Notes under the pieces: generated by a model
Told to the model about the DNA's origin: nothing
The model's database searches: none
Seen by the model: the letters and a program-made list of their open reading frames with translations, nothing else
Assembly: GCA_022376925.1 (NCBI GenBank)
Contig: JAIOJX010000032.1
Span: forward strand, 169,843,979-169,907,978
Reading direction: 5' to 3'
DNA: 64,000 nt
Origin: Tragulus kanchil
Lineage: Eukaryota; Chordata; Mammalia; Artiodactyla; Tragulidae
Part shown: piece after piece, positions 1 to 42,175 of the stretch
How positions within the stretch are numbered: position 1 is the first letter of the stretch
Layout of the letters: each line of letters begins with the position of its first letter
Program-made: the position numbers and the translations under genes

Positions 1-610
1 CGGCCCACCCCCCCGTGGGATGGAAGCAGCCCTGCTCACCCCAGGCCTCGGTCTGGAAGACACTAAGAGAAACCTGCAGTGCCCATCATTTTACGATCAC
101 GTGATGTCATGGCAAGATTGACCTAGAAATACTGTCTCAAGAGAAAGCTCCCCCACAACTCTAGACTCGAGAGGATCAACACCTGCCCCCTGGCCTCTCA
201 GGACTGGCGGAGGGCGGGCCCTCTACACAAAGCACACAGACAGCAGCCCCCTCGGGGAGAGTACAGTACACAGTGCGGGCTGGACGCAGGCGCGAGCAGG
301 GGCGGTGCCGCGTCGTCTCGCTCTGGACGACTGCCCAACGGGGCGGGTGGTCAAAGCACATGCTGATTGGTTGTCTTGGCAGAGGAAGCACCAAAGCCAG
401 GAAGCTGCCAGGTAAAGACAGGGAAGGCGCTCTCCCGGAAAGCCTGGCCAGCACTGTTCTGTGTAAAAGGCCAGTCTAGACTGCTGATCCCTGCTGAACG
501 GCTACAGCTGGGGAAGATCCCCGAGAACAGATTCACAGAGACAGACGTAAGATAAAGACCCTAACAACTATCTGGCAAAACAGCTGCAAGTGGTCAGAAC
601 TGCAGTTTCT

Positions 611-803
611 GTTGTTTACTCCAACTCTTTGCAACCCCACGGACTGCAGCCCACCGGGCTCCTCTGTCCATAGGATTCTTCAGGCAAGAATGCTGGAGTG
701 GACTGCCATTCCCTTCTCCGTGGGATCTTCCCAAACCAGGGACTGAACCCCAGTCTCCCACACTGCAAGCAGATTCTTTGCCACTGAGCCACCGGGGAAG
801 CCC
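611..803 (-). mobile_element. Bov-tA/BovA-type SINE
   Basis: Plus strand shows the reversed ruminant SINE: ACGGACTGCAGCCCACCGGG, GGAGTGGACTGCCATTCCC, GGGACTGAACCCCAGTCTC and a terminal GAGCCACCGGGGAAGCCC. Diagnostic for ruminants. Confidence 0.85.
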
Positions 804-1690
804 TCGTCAAATTGCATCATGTGACTTGAAAAAAAAGCACCGTCAGCAGGGCACCTGGCTACATCACAACTAACCTTGATTCAACCACCCCGCCACAAAG
901 GTGGAATTCTAAGACAACAGCTCAACGTGTTACAAAAACTCACTAGAAAGAAAACACCCAGGGCCAGGTGCTCTCTGGCAGCCCCTGGCCAACAGCAAAG
1001 GCGAGAAATTCCCAAGAGGCAGACTCTGCCGGGAGGCGACATGTGTCCAGTGCAGGCCCACGCTCGGGACCCCAAGGTCTCTGGCAGGGCCCCCGTGGAC
1101 TGAGCTAGAACACGAAGAGTGTGTGGGGGTGCTAGGTCCCTTCAGTCGTGTCCGACTCTGCCCCCCCAACCCATGCGATCACGTGATGTCATGGCAAGAT
1201 TGACCTAGAAATACTGTCTCAAGAGAAAGCTCCCCCACAACTCTAGACTCGAGAGGATCAACACCTGCCCCCTGGCCTCTCAGGACTGGCGGAGGGCGGG
1301 CCCTCTACACAAAGCACACAGACAGCAGCCCCCTCGGGGAGAGTACAGTACACAGTGCGGGCTGGACGCAGGCGCGAGCAGGCGGTGCCGCGTCGTCTCG
1401 CTCTGGACGACTGCCCAACGGGGCGGGTGGTCAAAGCACATGCTGATTGGTTGTCTTGGCAGAGGAAGCACCAAAGCCAGGAAGCTGCCAGGTAAAGACA
1501 GGGAAGGCGCTCTCCCGGAAAGCCTGGCCAGCACTGTTCTGTGTAAAAGGCCAGTCTAGACTGCTGATCCCTGCTGAACGGCTACAGCTGGGGAAGATCC
1601 CCGAGAACAGATTCACAGAGACAGACGTAAGATAAAGACCCTAACAACTATCTGGCAAAACAGCTGCAAGTGGTCAGAACTGCAGTTTCT

Positions 1691-1883
1691 GTTGTTTACT
1701 CCAACTCTTTGCAACCCCACGGACTGCAGCCCACCGGGCTCCTCTGTCCATAGGATTCTTCAGGCAAGAATGCTGGAGTGGACTGCCATTCCCTTCTCCG
1801 TGGGATCTTCCCAAACCAGGGACTGAACCCCAGTCTCCCACACTGCAAGCAGATTCTTTGCCACTGAGCCACCGGGGAAGCCC
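1691..1883 (-). mobile_element. Bov-tA/BovA-type SINE, duplicate copy
   Basis: Same element as at 611-803, in the second unit of duplication D1; not an independent insertion. Confidence 0.83.
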
Positions 1884-2207
1884 TCGTCAAATTGCATCAT
1901 GTGACTTGAAAAAAAAGCACCGTCAGCAGGGCACCTGGCTACATCACAACTAACCTTGATTCAACCACCCCGCCACAAAGGTGGAATTCTAAGACAACAG
2001 CTCAACGTGTTACAAAAACTCACTAGAAAGAAAACACCCAGGGCCAGGTGCTCTCTGGCAGCCCCTGGCCAACAGCAAAGGCGAGAAATTCCCAAGAGGC
2101 AGACTCTGCCGGGAGGCGACATGTGTCCAGTGCAGGCCCACGCTCGGGACCCCAAGGTCTCTGGCAGGGCCCCCGTGGACTGAGCTAGAACACGAAGAGT
2201 GTGTGGG

Positions 2208-2421
2208 GGTGCTAGGTCCCTTCAGTCGTGTCCGACTCTGCAAACCCATGGGCCACAGCCCCCCGGGCTCCTCTGTCCACGGGGTTCCCCAGGCAGGAAG
2301 CCTGGAGTGGGCGGTCTTCTTCTCCTCCGGGGGTCTTCCTGACCCAGGGGTGGAACCTGCGTGTCTCGTGCCTCCTGCACGGGCAGACGGGCTCGTGACC
2401 ACTAGCGCCACCTAGGAAGCC
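2208..2421 (-). mobile_element. Bov-tA/BovA2-type SINE
   Basis: Plus strand reads GTGTCCGACTCTG, GGCTCCTCTGTCCACGGGG, CAGGAAGCCTGGAGTGGG and ends at AGCGCCACCTAGGAAGCC. A truncated start of the same element is at 1128-1161 in duplication copy A. Confidence 0.85.
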
Positions 2422-2897
2422 GGTCCTGTTCTTGTCTGTCGGCAAGTTCCATTTGGATCATCACTTTCCTCTGAAATATGGATTAATTCTAACAAAATGT
2501 ACAGAAGCCTCACCAGTGAAATTAGGAGCACTGAAGTTAGCAATGAAGGTGGGTCAGTTAAACAGCGCGTTAGTTCTCTGCCACCCTAAGCCTAACAGTA
2601 AAACTAAACCAGATGGTGGAGTATGCTTTAAACAGCCAGGACACTCAACCAGCATTACGTGCTCAGAGAAAAAGCCAAGAGCTCTCACAGATTCCTAAAG
2701 AGAAGACAATTACCTCTTCAAACAAATAACAGATGGCAATATTAGCAGAAGATACGAATTTACAAAAAGCTTAATTTGTACTTAATTTGAGAAAAGGAGG
2801 CCGCCTACAGGTGAGCCAGCACCCGGAGGGAGACGCGGGCCGCGGCCGCCGAGGCCTCCGCGGCAGGCTGGGCAGGCGCGCTGTGTACTGTACTTAC

Positions 2898-33622
<30,725 letters not shown>

Positions 33623-33706
33623 TCTAGGATGGAAGAGGAAAAGAAACGTTAGACACCACACTACAGGCTTAATTTATGTTACACCTTTAATAAAAGAGAC
33701 GAGTTT

Positions 33707-34055
33707 TGTCTTTTTTTTAATTACTGATTTTTGGTTGCACTGGGTCTCCCTGCTGTGTGCGGGCTTCCCATAGCCGGGCTGAGCGAGGGCTACCCTGCAG
33801 CTGCTGTGCGTGGGCTCCTCACTGCGGTGCCTGCCCCCGGGGAGCGCAGGCTCCAGGCATGTGGGCTTCCGCACTTGCAGCACACAGGCTCAGCAGTGGA
33901 CGCGCTCTGGCTCCAGGACCCAAAGGCACCAGGAGTTCGAGGGCACAGGCTTTAGCTGTTCCATGGCATGTGGAGTCTGCCCGCATCAGGGATCGAACCC
34001 GTGTCCCCGGCACTGGCAGGCAGATTCTCATCCACTGTACCACCAGGGAAGTCCC
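33707..34055 (-). mobile_element. long tRNA-derived SINE, reverse orientation
   Basis: Plus strand ends with GATCGAACCCGTGTCCCCGG, TCATCCACTGTACCACCAGG and GAAGTCCC, i.e. the reversed SINE head, preceded by the imperfect GTGGGCTTCC/CAGGCTC-rich body and a T-rich start. Confidence 0.75.
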
Positions 34056-34529
34056 GTGTGAAGACTTTTAAATGAACATTTTTATAGGTGAATAATAAAT
34101 ACACGTATTGTGATTTATTCCCTAAGACACTGTATCTGTACTGCTTCTGTTCTTCCTTTGCAGACCAAAGTAATTACTTTTCTGGCTTATGTCTGATTGT
34201 TTTTAAGGAAGACATGACAGTAATGCCAAAGATCAAAAGCAGCAAACGTCCAGGTGGCACTGCCAAACACATGGCCTCAGTGAGCAACATTTCGTCTAAA
34301 TGTTTATAAGCTTTTTTTCCTTAATGAAATGCAGAAGGGTCGGTAAATTCTCTCACATTTACTAGGTAAAGCCTCGAGAAGGAGTCAGTCACAGCTGGAA
34401 AAAGAGAGACCAGCAAAGCAGTGCAGACCCATGGGAGCAGCAGCAGAACCACGCCCGACTGCAGCCCAGTGACCTGAGGGCGTGGCTCGGGAGCAGACAG
34501 CAGGAGGGCCAGTGCCCGAGGACTCCAGG

Positions 34530-34632
34530 GGCTTCCCTGGGGTGCAGTGGGTAAGAATCTGCCTGCCCGTGCAGGGGACACGGTGTCCCTGGTCCAAGAA
34601 GGAACAAAACCACAAGCCGCAACCCCTGCGGC
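34530..34632 (+). mobile_element. tRNA-derived SINE, internally collapsed
   Basis: GGGGCTTCCCTGGGGTGCAG start; lacks about 18 bases compared with the fuller copy at 35640-35763, probably a sequence error at the end of duplication copy A. Confidence 0.65.
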
Positions 34633-34660
34633 CTGTTCCAGCTTTGTCCTCCTGTTATGT

Positions 34661-34735
34661 GAAATAATCTCATCCTGTAAGCTTTTCCAGCTTGTCCTCC
34701 TTTATGTACACCATCGTGACATGTGGTCATGGATT
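34661..34735 (-). pseudogene. corrupted fragment of KLC1 exon 2
   Basis: Matches the 5' part of exon 2 (33546-33623) but lacks 2 bases at TGCGTAAGC, lacks a G at ATCGTGGACA and has a rearranged start-codon region. Unable to encode the protein. It is the left end of duplication copy B and looks like a low-quality sequence join. Confidence 0.8.
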
Positions 34736-34818
34736 CTAGGATGGAAGAGGAAAAGAAACGTTAGACACCACACTACAGGCTTAATTTATGTTACACCTTT
34801 AATAAAAGAGACGAGTTT

Positions 34819-35167
34819 TGTCTTTTTTTTAATTACTGATTTTTGGTTGCACTGGGTCTCCCTGCTGTGTGCGGGCTTCCCATAGCCGGGCTGAGCGAGG
34901 GCTACCCTGCAGCTGCTGTGCGTGGGCTCCTCACTGCGGTGCCTGCCCCCGGGGAGCGCAGGCTCCAGGCATGTGGGCTTCCGCACTTGCAGCACACAGG
35001 CTCAGCAGTGGACGCGCTCTGGCTCCAGGACCCAAAGGCACCAGGAGTTCGAGGGCACAGGCTTTAGCTGTTCCATGGCATGTGGAGTCTGCCCGCATCA
35101 GGGATCGAACCCGTGTCCCCGGCACTGGCAGGCAGATTCTCATCCACTGTACCACCAGGGAAGTCCC
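34819..35167 (-). mobile_element. long tRNA-derived SINE, duplicate copy
   Basis: Same element as 33707-34055 in duplication D11 copy B. Confidence 0.73.
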
Positions 35168-35639
35168 GTGTGAAGACTTTTAAATGAACATTTTTATAGG
35201 TGAATAATAAATACACGTATTGTGATTTATTCCCTAAGACACTGTATCTGTACTGCTTCTGTTCTTCCTTTGCAGACCAAAGTAATTACTTTTCTGGCTT
35301 ATGTCTGATTGTTTTTAAGGAAGACATGACAGTAATGCCAAAGATCAAAAGCAGCAAACGTCCAGGTGGCACTGCCAAACACATGGCCTCAGTGAGCAAC
35401 ATTTCGTCTAAATGTTTATAAGCTTTTTTTCCTTAATGAAATGCAGAAGGGTCGGTAAATTCTCTCACATTTACTAGGTAAAGCCTCGAGAAGGAGTCAG
35501 TCACAGCTGGAAAAAGAGAGACCAGCAAAGCAGTGCAGACCCATGGGAGCAGCAGCAGAACCACGCCCGACTGCAGCCCAGTGACCTGAGGGCGTGGCTC
35601 GGGAGCAGACAGCAGGAGGGCCAGTGCCCCGAGGACTCC

Positions 35640-35890
35640 AGGGGCTTCCCTGGGGGTGCAGTGGGTAAGAATCTGCCTGCCCGTGCAGGGGACACGGTGT
35701 CCCTGGTCCAAGAGGATCCACATGCCGTGGAACAACTAAATCCACAAGCCGCAACCCCTGCGGCTCCACTCTCGAGCCCAGAAGCCGCAACAAGAGAAGC
35801 CCCGCAAGGAGAAGCACCAACGAGAGAACACCCGCTTGTTGCAATGAAGACTCAGCACGGTCAAAAATTTTAATCATTAATTTTAAAAAT
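35640..35890 (+). mobile_element. tRNA-derived SINE
   Basis: GGGGCTTCCCTGGGGGTGCA start, AAGAGGATCCACATGCCGTG, GAGAAGCCCCGCAAGGAG and a TCAAAAATTTTAATC tail. Confidence 0.75.
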
Positions 35891-36205
35891 AAAATACTAC
35901 AGTGAGAAAGAAAGGTGGAAAGGGGCACAAGAAACAGTGTCAGCCAAGTGGTGATGACAGCAACACAAAGCAACAGCTCTTCTCACCATCATCTTAGTTT
36001 CGTGTCTGGCTTTAAAGCCTGTAAGGTTTTTTTAAGGCTCGAACAGGGCCCAGTGGGCAAGCCCATTCAGGGAGGGACAGGGATGGAAGTCAGACTCCAC
36101 CCAGGCAGTGATTTCCCGCTGAGCACTTAAAACAGCCTGGAGTCTCAATCTCACGTCATCTTAAATCCCCCTGAATGTGAGTCCTATTTAAAAGGCAGGA
36201 CTTGG

Positions 36206-36450
36206 GCTTCCCTGGTGGTCCAGTGGGTAAGGACACCGCCTTGCAGTGCAAGGGGCGCCGGTTCGAGCCCTGGCCTGGGAAGATCTCACGTGCCGCGGAG
36301 CGGCTGGACCCATGTGACCAACTACCGAGCCGGAGCTCTGGAGCGCACGCACCCAGAGGCGGTGCTCTGCAACAAGAGGCCACCGCGATGGGAGGCCCAC
36401 ACGGGCCAAAGAACAAAGATGGATGAAAATAGACAAATGAAAGACCAATA
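36206..36450 (+). mobile_element. CHR-type SINE
   Basis: Nearly consensus: GGGCTTCCCTGGTGGTCCAG, GGTTCGAGCCCTGGCCTGGG, GAGGCCACCGCGATGGGAGG, tail AGACCAATAGAAAAAG. Confidence 0.88.
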
Positions 36451-36554
36451 GAAAAAGAATGAGTACAAATGTCACCCGGATGGATGTGCGCACACACGCG
36501 ACACACACACCCAAAATATAGTCACTTAAGTCAGGTTTTTTGTTTTTGTGTTTT

Positions 36555-36901
36555 GGCCTCTCATATTGGTCTTTCATTTTTTTTTTTAAGATTTATGTAT
36601 TTATTTTATTTGAGGGGGGTGGGGTGGAGGAAGGGGAGCAGGTGGGCCACTTCCATTGGTCCTTCATTTCTCCATTTTCATCCATCTTTGTTCTTTGGCT
36701 CGTGTGGGCCTCCCATTGCGGTGGCCTCTCTCGTTGCAGAGCACTGGCTCTGGGCGCATGCGCTCCAGAGCTCCAGCTCGGTAATTGAACACAGCGGTCC
36801 AGCCGCTCCACGGCACGTGGGATCTTCCCAGGCCAGGGATCGAACCAGCGCCCCTTGCACTGCAAGGCGGTGTCCTTACCCACTGGACCACCAGGGGAAG
36901 C
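36555..36901 (-). mobile_element. CHR-type SINE, long 3' body
   Basis: Reverse of the element just to the left, separated by about 100 bp. Plus strand starts TCTCATATTGGTCTTTCATT and ends GGACCACCAGGGGAAGCCC. Confidence 0.87.
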
Positions 36902-37142
36902 CCTGGTCTTTCATTTTTATTTAGTTTTATCCATGCTTGTTCTTTGGCCTGTGTGGGCCTCCCATCGCAGTGGCCTCTCCTGCAGCAGAGCACAAGCCCT
37001 GGGCCCATGTGCTCCAAAGCACTGGCTCGCAACTGGACACACCAGTCAGGCCGCTCCGCGACCTGTGGGATCTTCCCAGGCCAGAGATCGCCCCTTGCAC
37101 TGCAAAGCGGACTCCTTACCCAGTAGAGCACCAGAGAAGCCC
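36902..37142 (-). mobile_element. CHR-type SINE
   Basis: Immediately abuts the previous one in the same orientation; ends GAGCACCAGAGAAGCCC on the plus strand. More diverged, with a short gap near 37085. Confidence 0.83.
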
Positions 37143-37788
37143 AAGTCAGGTTTTTTAAAACTGACTCTTAAAAGAAAATTAATAAGACTCCAAACGCTCC
37201 TGGTGCCACTGAGCTCTCACCGTGCTGTGGGCAGCTCCATGCGTGGCTCCACCAGCCATCCCAGCACCAAGCCCTAAACCTCCCGGTCTCCATGGGTAGC
37301 AGAGCCCCCAGCAGGCTCGCTGAACAGGAGAGGGTCAGATGAGGTCCTAAGCACAGCAGTCACACAGGAGCCACGTAGAAATCAACACCAGCCTGAATTT
37401 TCTTTAACTGAATGAAACAAAAACACAGAAAACCCCACTCTGGGACCTAATCTATTTTAGCTTTCTCAAGGAGTCACAGAAAGGTTCACCTCTCAATCTT
37501 TTTACCCTGTGCTCGCCTTAAATCTCCAGCCCTTTTCAAGGTATTTAAAATTTTCTAAACACACAACTCATTACTCACTGCAATTTAAAAAGCAATCAAT
37601 AGTAATACTTTTTGGTTCTGAAATTTCAGAACAAAAATTATACAGTGTAGAGTCAAACGTAGCATACAGCTTACTAGAAAAATAAACAATACTTTGAGAA
37701 TTTCCACAGAATGGCTGACTTCCTTGGTGAGGCAGCAGGGTAAGCAGGAGAGGTCTGCCACTCTGTGTATAAAAAGTTAAGGTTCGGG

Positions 37789-37918
37789 ACTTCTCTGGTG
37801 GCCCAGTGACTAAGACTCCTGGCTTCCAATGCAGGAGGCCTGGGTTCAAGCCTGGTCAGGGAGCTAGGTCCCACGTACTGCAACTAAGACACAGCACAGT
37901 CAAATAAAAAAAAAAAGT
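37789..37918 (+). mobile_element. tRNA-derived SINE (short type)
   Basis: GGGACTTCTCTGGTGGCCCA start, TGGGTTCAAGCCTGGTCAGG, tail CAAATAAAAAAAAAAAG. Confidence 0.78.
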
Positions 37919-39284
37919 TAAGGTTCGTATAGGAGCAAAATCCAAAAAGGTCTCCTGCAGGGTCTCAATCTTTATCAGAGCATAACATTTTTGGATAAAA
38001 ATAAAAATGCCAAGCCCTTCTGTGGTTTATATTACAATAGTGAATGTGTTTCCTAAATACAATACCACACTACAATAATAAATACGTTTTTATCCAGCTC
38101 TGTATGGCCGACCCTTAGGCCGTGAAGAACCACTGCGACCGCTCACGGGAGGACGCGCTCTGCCAGGAGACGGCGCCTCCGGGCCAGGAACCCAGAGGCG
38201 GCGACAGGTCCGGCCCGAGCCTGCCAGAAGGTGTCCCGGACAGAGACCCAGCGGACTCCATCGTCTTCCACTAGAACCACAGCGCCTCCTCTGACCTAAT
38301 CTAACTTTATGTAACCCTTTTACTTTCTCTGCTAAACTTGAGTCACAAGAACGAACTAAATGAATGAATCCTCTGGGCCTAAAAATCAGAAAAACATATA
38401 AAGTGAAATGCTTTACAATTGAAGCCTCCGTAATTGCAACATCTATTCTGAGTCTGTTTCCATCCTGAAGCTATAAGCCACTGGATAAAACAAAAGCCAG
38501 GTATTTTCCTCTGGGGTGAGTCTACCACAGACACCCTACAGCCCTGCTTAGAACTAGACTGAGTGCGGTTCTATTTTGCAATTGGCCACCTCTGTGTACA
38601 GAGGTCCTCTATCTCTATGATAAACCCAACCACAACACCTGTGGAAGGAATTTTAACAGGGGGCCAGGTGACATGCCCACCCTTCCCCAAGCAGGGCTCC
38701 AGGCCAGGGTCACGATGCACTGAGGTTGTTCAATACGATGTGGGACCACAGGTCCATCTCTTTGGATGAAAATTTTAACCATGAGAAACTACAGGGAAGG
38801 GTAGTACATGAAAATATAAGAGAACACGTGTATTCCCAAAAGCAGCATGAGAGGGCCCAAATGAGGCTAGTGTCTGTTTCAAGTCCTTGGCTGAGCAAGA
38901 CAGTGAGAAGGAAAACCAGCTTCATCAGACAGCGTGACTAAGAGCATCGTAAGAGGGTGATGGGGCAAATGAGTGTAAGCACAGAGCACTCATTCTGCGC
39001 TTCAGAAAAGCGTTTTTATTTCAAAATGAAAAACATCAGCAGATAAACATAATACCATCAGACTAAAATATGTGCTTAAGTGCTAATCAATTACATGCAT
39101 ATTGAATAACTTTCTTAACCAAAGAAAAAGATGGTTTTTTTAATCTTTGATTCCCTCAGAAGAAAAAGAAAAATAGACACCTCACTCACATCTTTAAGGA
39201 CCATGAGTTTTTCCTAAAGAGCATACTTTTTTAAAATTAATTAACTTATTTATTTTTTGGCTATTCTGGGCTTTCACTGCTACA

Positions 39285-39475
39285 GAATTAGGAAGTAGAA
39301 CAGTGGCTGCCATGGCTTAAGGGGATGGGAGGAACAGGGAGTTATCTACTGGATACAGAGTTTCAGTTTTGGAAGATGAAAAAGTTCTAGAGACTTACTG
39401 CACAACAATGCAAATATGTTTAAGACTACTGAACTTAAAAACGATTAAGATGGTAAATGTGGAGTTTTTTTAAAT
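39285..39475 (+). mobile_element. old LINE-like 3' remnant
   Basis: GGATACAGAGTTTCAGTTTT, GAAGATGAAAAAGTTCTAGA and AAGATGGTAAATG resemble the ends of old L1-type elements common in mammals. Subfamily not assignable by eye. Confidence 0.45.
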
Positions 39476-40227
39476 CACAACCTAAAAAAACCCAGAAACC
39501 TGTTATTCCCATCTGTTCAGTAACACAGTCATTTTTAAACTGACAGGACGAGTGAGTCCAGAAGACAGCACCGCTGTCAGCACCAGAGGAGAGGCGGTCG
39601 ACCCTCACTGCGCACACGGCCCGCACGCGCCTGTGAGAACGCAAGCACCACCACGCCTGCGCAGCAGCCCGCACCCCAGACAGCACCCCCGGAGCGACCA
39701 GGGCCCCGCACCGCGGGCGTCTTAACGAAAGGAACGCGGCAGGGCTTCCAGGCAGACAGCTGGAGGGCTGGACTCAGCACTGCCGTGAGTCAAGGTTTAC
39801 AGCCTAAAACAAGCCAGAGGAGACTGGAGCTAGAAGACAGACTTCACAGCTCCCTGCCCCGGCTGAGGAACCTGCCGTCTCTAGTCCTCCGCTTCCTCAG
39901 CAGGAGGATGGAGGTGACCCCTGCGCCCACCTTACCTGGCACAGGGCGACAGTCACCATCACCAGTCTCATCAGCAGTGGAACAGTAACCTCAAAGAGGC
40001 TGGGACCTAAGTTTCCACAGTGTACCACAGAGACAACAATCCAAGGCTGAAGCTAAGGCAACCGGGGTATTTTAGAATCAAGGAAATAACTTCTACTTTA
40101 AGCTGCACTCAGCTTAAATTGCTTGTTCTATGATACTCACTTACATTTGCTTTATTAAGTCATTAACAACACATCAAGCATATTTAAAAGTGCTCATCTG
40201 TCTCCAAAACTTAAAAGATATTATCAC

Positions 40228-40475
40228 AGCACGTCCTAGTGGTCCAGTGGTTAAGAATCCACCTGCCAGTGCAGGGCACACAGGTTCGATCCTGCTCCAG
40301 GAAAACCCTACAGGCCCAGGAGCAATTGCGGCAACTACTGAATTCCCAAACTAGAGCCTGAGTTCTGCAACAAGAGAAGCCACGGTGATAAAAGCCCAAG
40401 CACCGCAACAGAGAGGAGCCCCGCTGTGACAACCAGAGAAAACAGAGCGCAGTGATGAAAACTCAGAGCAGCTAA
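40228..40475 (+). mobile_element. tRNA-derived SINE
   Basis: CGTCCTAGTGGTCCAGTGGT head, ACAGGTTCGATCCTGCTCCA, then CAACAGAGAGGAGCCC and an A-rich tail. Confidence 0.72.
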
Positions 40476-40672
40476 ACTAAAGATTATTAATTTTAAAAAG
40501 CAATGAATAAAATATGAAATAATTCACTCCTGACCTAAGAGTATGTTAATCAGCAAGCTACAGGACAGAATAACAAAAAGACATCTTGGAAGAAAGAATG
40601 CAGGTCACCTCTCATCAGCCTTCCTGCCTCAGAAAACAAGAGACTCAGGAGAACTTTAAAAAGTCACTAATA

Positions 40673-40945
40673 GGGCTTCCCTAGTGGTCCAGTGGATAGA
40701 GACCACCCTGCAGTACTAGGGGCACTGGTTCAATCTCTGGCCTGGTAAGATCCCACATGCCGCGGACTGGCTGGACAGTGTGTCCAATTATAAGCTGGTG
40801 CTCTGGGGCGCATGCCCCAGAGCCGGTGCTCAGGAACGAGAGAGGCCACTGCAATAGAAGGCCCACACGGGTGGAAGAATAAAGATGAATGAAAAATAAA
40901 TAAATAAAAAATCAATAAAGAGAGGCCAAAAAAAAAGATGGTAGA
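40673..40945 (+). mobile_element. CHR-type SINE
   Basis: AGGGCTTCCCTAGTGGTCCA, GGTTCAATCTCTGGCCTGG, tail AATAAATAAATAAAAAATC then a second A run near 40950. Confidence 0.82.
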
Positions 40946-40998
40946 GTTAAAAAAAAAAAACCTCACTAACACCCCTCCTTTAAAATAAAGTCACTAAA

Positions 40999-41330
40999 GG
41001 GGGCTTCCCCTGGTGGTCCAGTGGGTAAGGACATCGCCTTGCAGTGCAAGGGGCACCGGTTCGATCCCTGGCCTGGGAAGATCCCCACGTGCCGCGGAGC
41101 GGGGAGCGGCTGGATCGACGTGTCCAATTACCGAGCCGGAGCTCTGGAGCGCATGCGCCCAGAGCCGGTGCTCTGCAACAACAGAGGCCGCAGTGATGGG
41201 AGGCCCACAGGAGCCAAAGAACAGAAGATGGATGAAAATAGAGAAATGAAAGACCAATAGAAGTGGCCCGCCTGCTCCCTTCCCTCCCCAACCCGACCCC
41301 CGCCCTAAATAAACAAATCTTTAAAAAAAA
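40999..41330 (+). mobile_element. CHR-type SINE, long form
   Basis: GGGGGCTTCCCCTGGTGGTC, GGTTCGATCCCTGGCCTGGG, GAAGTGGCCCGCCTGCTCCC, tail of A and AAAG repeats to 41362. Confidence 0.86.
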
Positions 41331-41367
41331 AAAAAGAAAGAAAAAAAAAGAAAAGAAAAGAAAACGT

Positions 41368-41585
41368 CTGGCTTCCTTGGTGGTCCAGTGGGTGAAGAGT
41401 TCGCCTTGCAGTGCAGGGGGTATGGGTTCGATCCCTGGCCCAGGAGGATCCCACGAGCCGCGGAACGGTTGGGCCAGTGTGCCCAATTACGAGTCAGCAC
41501 TCTGGGCACAACGAGGGAGGCCATGGCTACAGGAGGCCCACGCATGCTGAAGAATAAAGACAGATGAACATAAATAATAAAATTT
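41368..41585 (+). mobile_element. CHR-type SINE
   Basis: TCTGGCTTCCTTGGTGGTCC, GGTTCGATCCCTGGCCCAGG, tail AATAATAAAATTTTTTAA. Inserted in or next to the A tail of the previous SINE. Confidence 0.83.
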
Positions 41586-42061
41586 TTTAAAACTGGCTAA
41601 AAATATATATATATTTTTTTAAAAGTCACTAAAAGCCGTCCAAATTTTCCTTTACCTCTCGGTCAACTGGATACCGGCCTCCTCCTCATCCCTGTGTTCC
41701 AGGCTTCCCGACCCCAGGGTACTCCACAATCACGACCCAGTGTCAGATGCTCTCAAATCTTGATCTGCCTAAATCTCGGTCATGAGTTCCAGATCTGAAT
41801 CTCCAAGCGATCCCTAATGCATGTGCCAACCCATAAGCACCATGGACTTAACCTAGCCAAGCCCAAGCTTGCCATCGCCTCCTCCCACTCTCCCCATCAT
41901 GGGGGTGTCCTCTGCCAGTGAGCCCCCCAAGCTAGAGGCAGGAAGAGATCCGAGACGCTTCCTTCACAAGACCCATCCATGAGCACACCAGGGCCCTCGG
42001 GGAGACAGTGAACGTAACGGACGAGACAGATAATAAACTAAATGAAAAAATAACTAGGTAG

Positions 42062-42175
42062 GGAACTTCCTGGCAGTGCAGTGCTTAGGACTCCACACTC
42101 TCACTGCCAAGGGCCCAGGTCAATCCCCAGTCAGGGAACTAAGATGCCTAAAGCCAAGCAGTAGGGCAAAAGAAA
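42062..42175 (+). mobile_element. tRNA-derived SINE (short type)
   Basis: GGAACTTCCTGGCAGTGCAG, AGGTCAATCCCCAGTCAGGG, tail GCAAAAGAAAATAAAG. Confidence 0.72.

Larger units (their letters stand above)
95..2241 (+). repeat. tandem duplication D1 (95-1161 / 1177-2241)
   Basis: Two direct copies, offset 1082 falling to 1080. The only clear difference is a 2-base deletion in a G run (agcaggggcgg versus agcaggcgg). Copy A breaks off inside a SINE. 15 extra bases separate the copies. Confidence 0.93.
1..2897 (-). other. KLC1 intron 13 (left end open)
   Basis: Downstream of the last visible exon. It contains the duplication 95-2241, two BovA-like SINE copies and a further BovA-like SINE. I looked for KLC1 tail exons (the variants I know continue with Asp-Gly-Thr-Gly-Ser or Met-Arg-Lys-Met-Lys) on the minus strand and saw none. 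XRCC3, which follows KLC1 in other mammals, is not visible either. Confidence 0.7.

Noticed and set aside
1..2897. XRCC3 or KLC1 tail exons at the left end
   Set aside because: Expected from gene order, but no frame or splice-flanked segment matched what I know of either.
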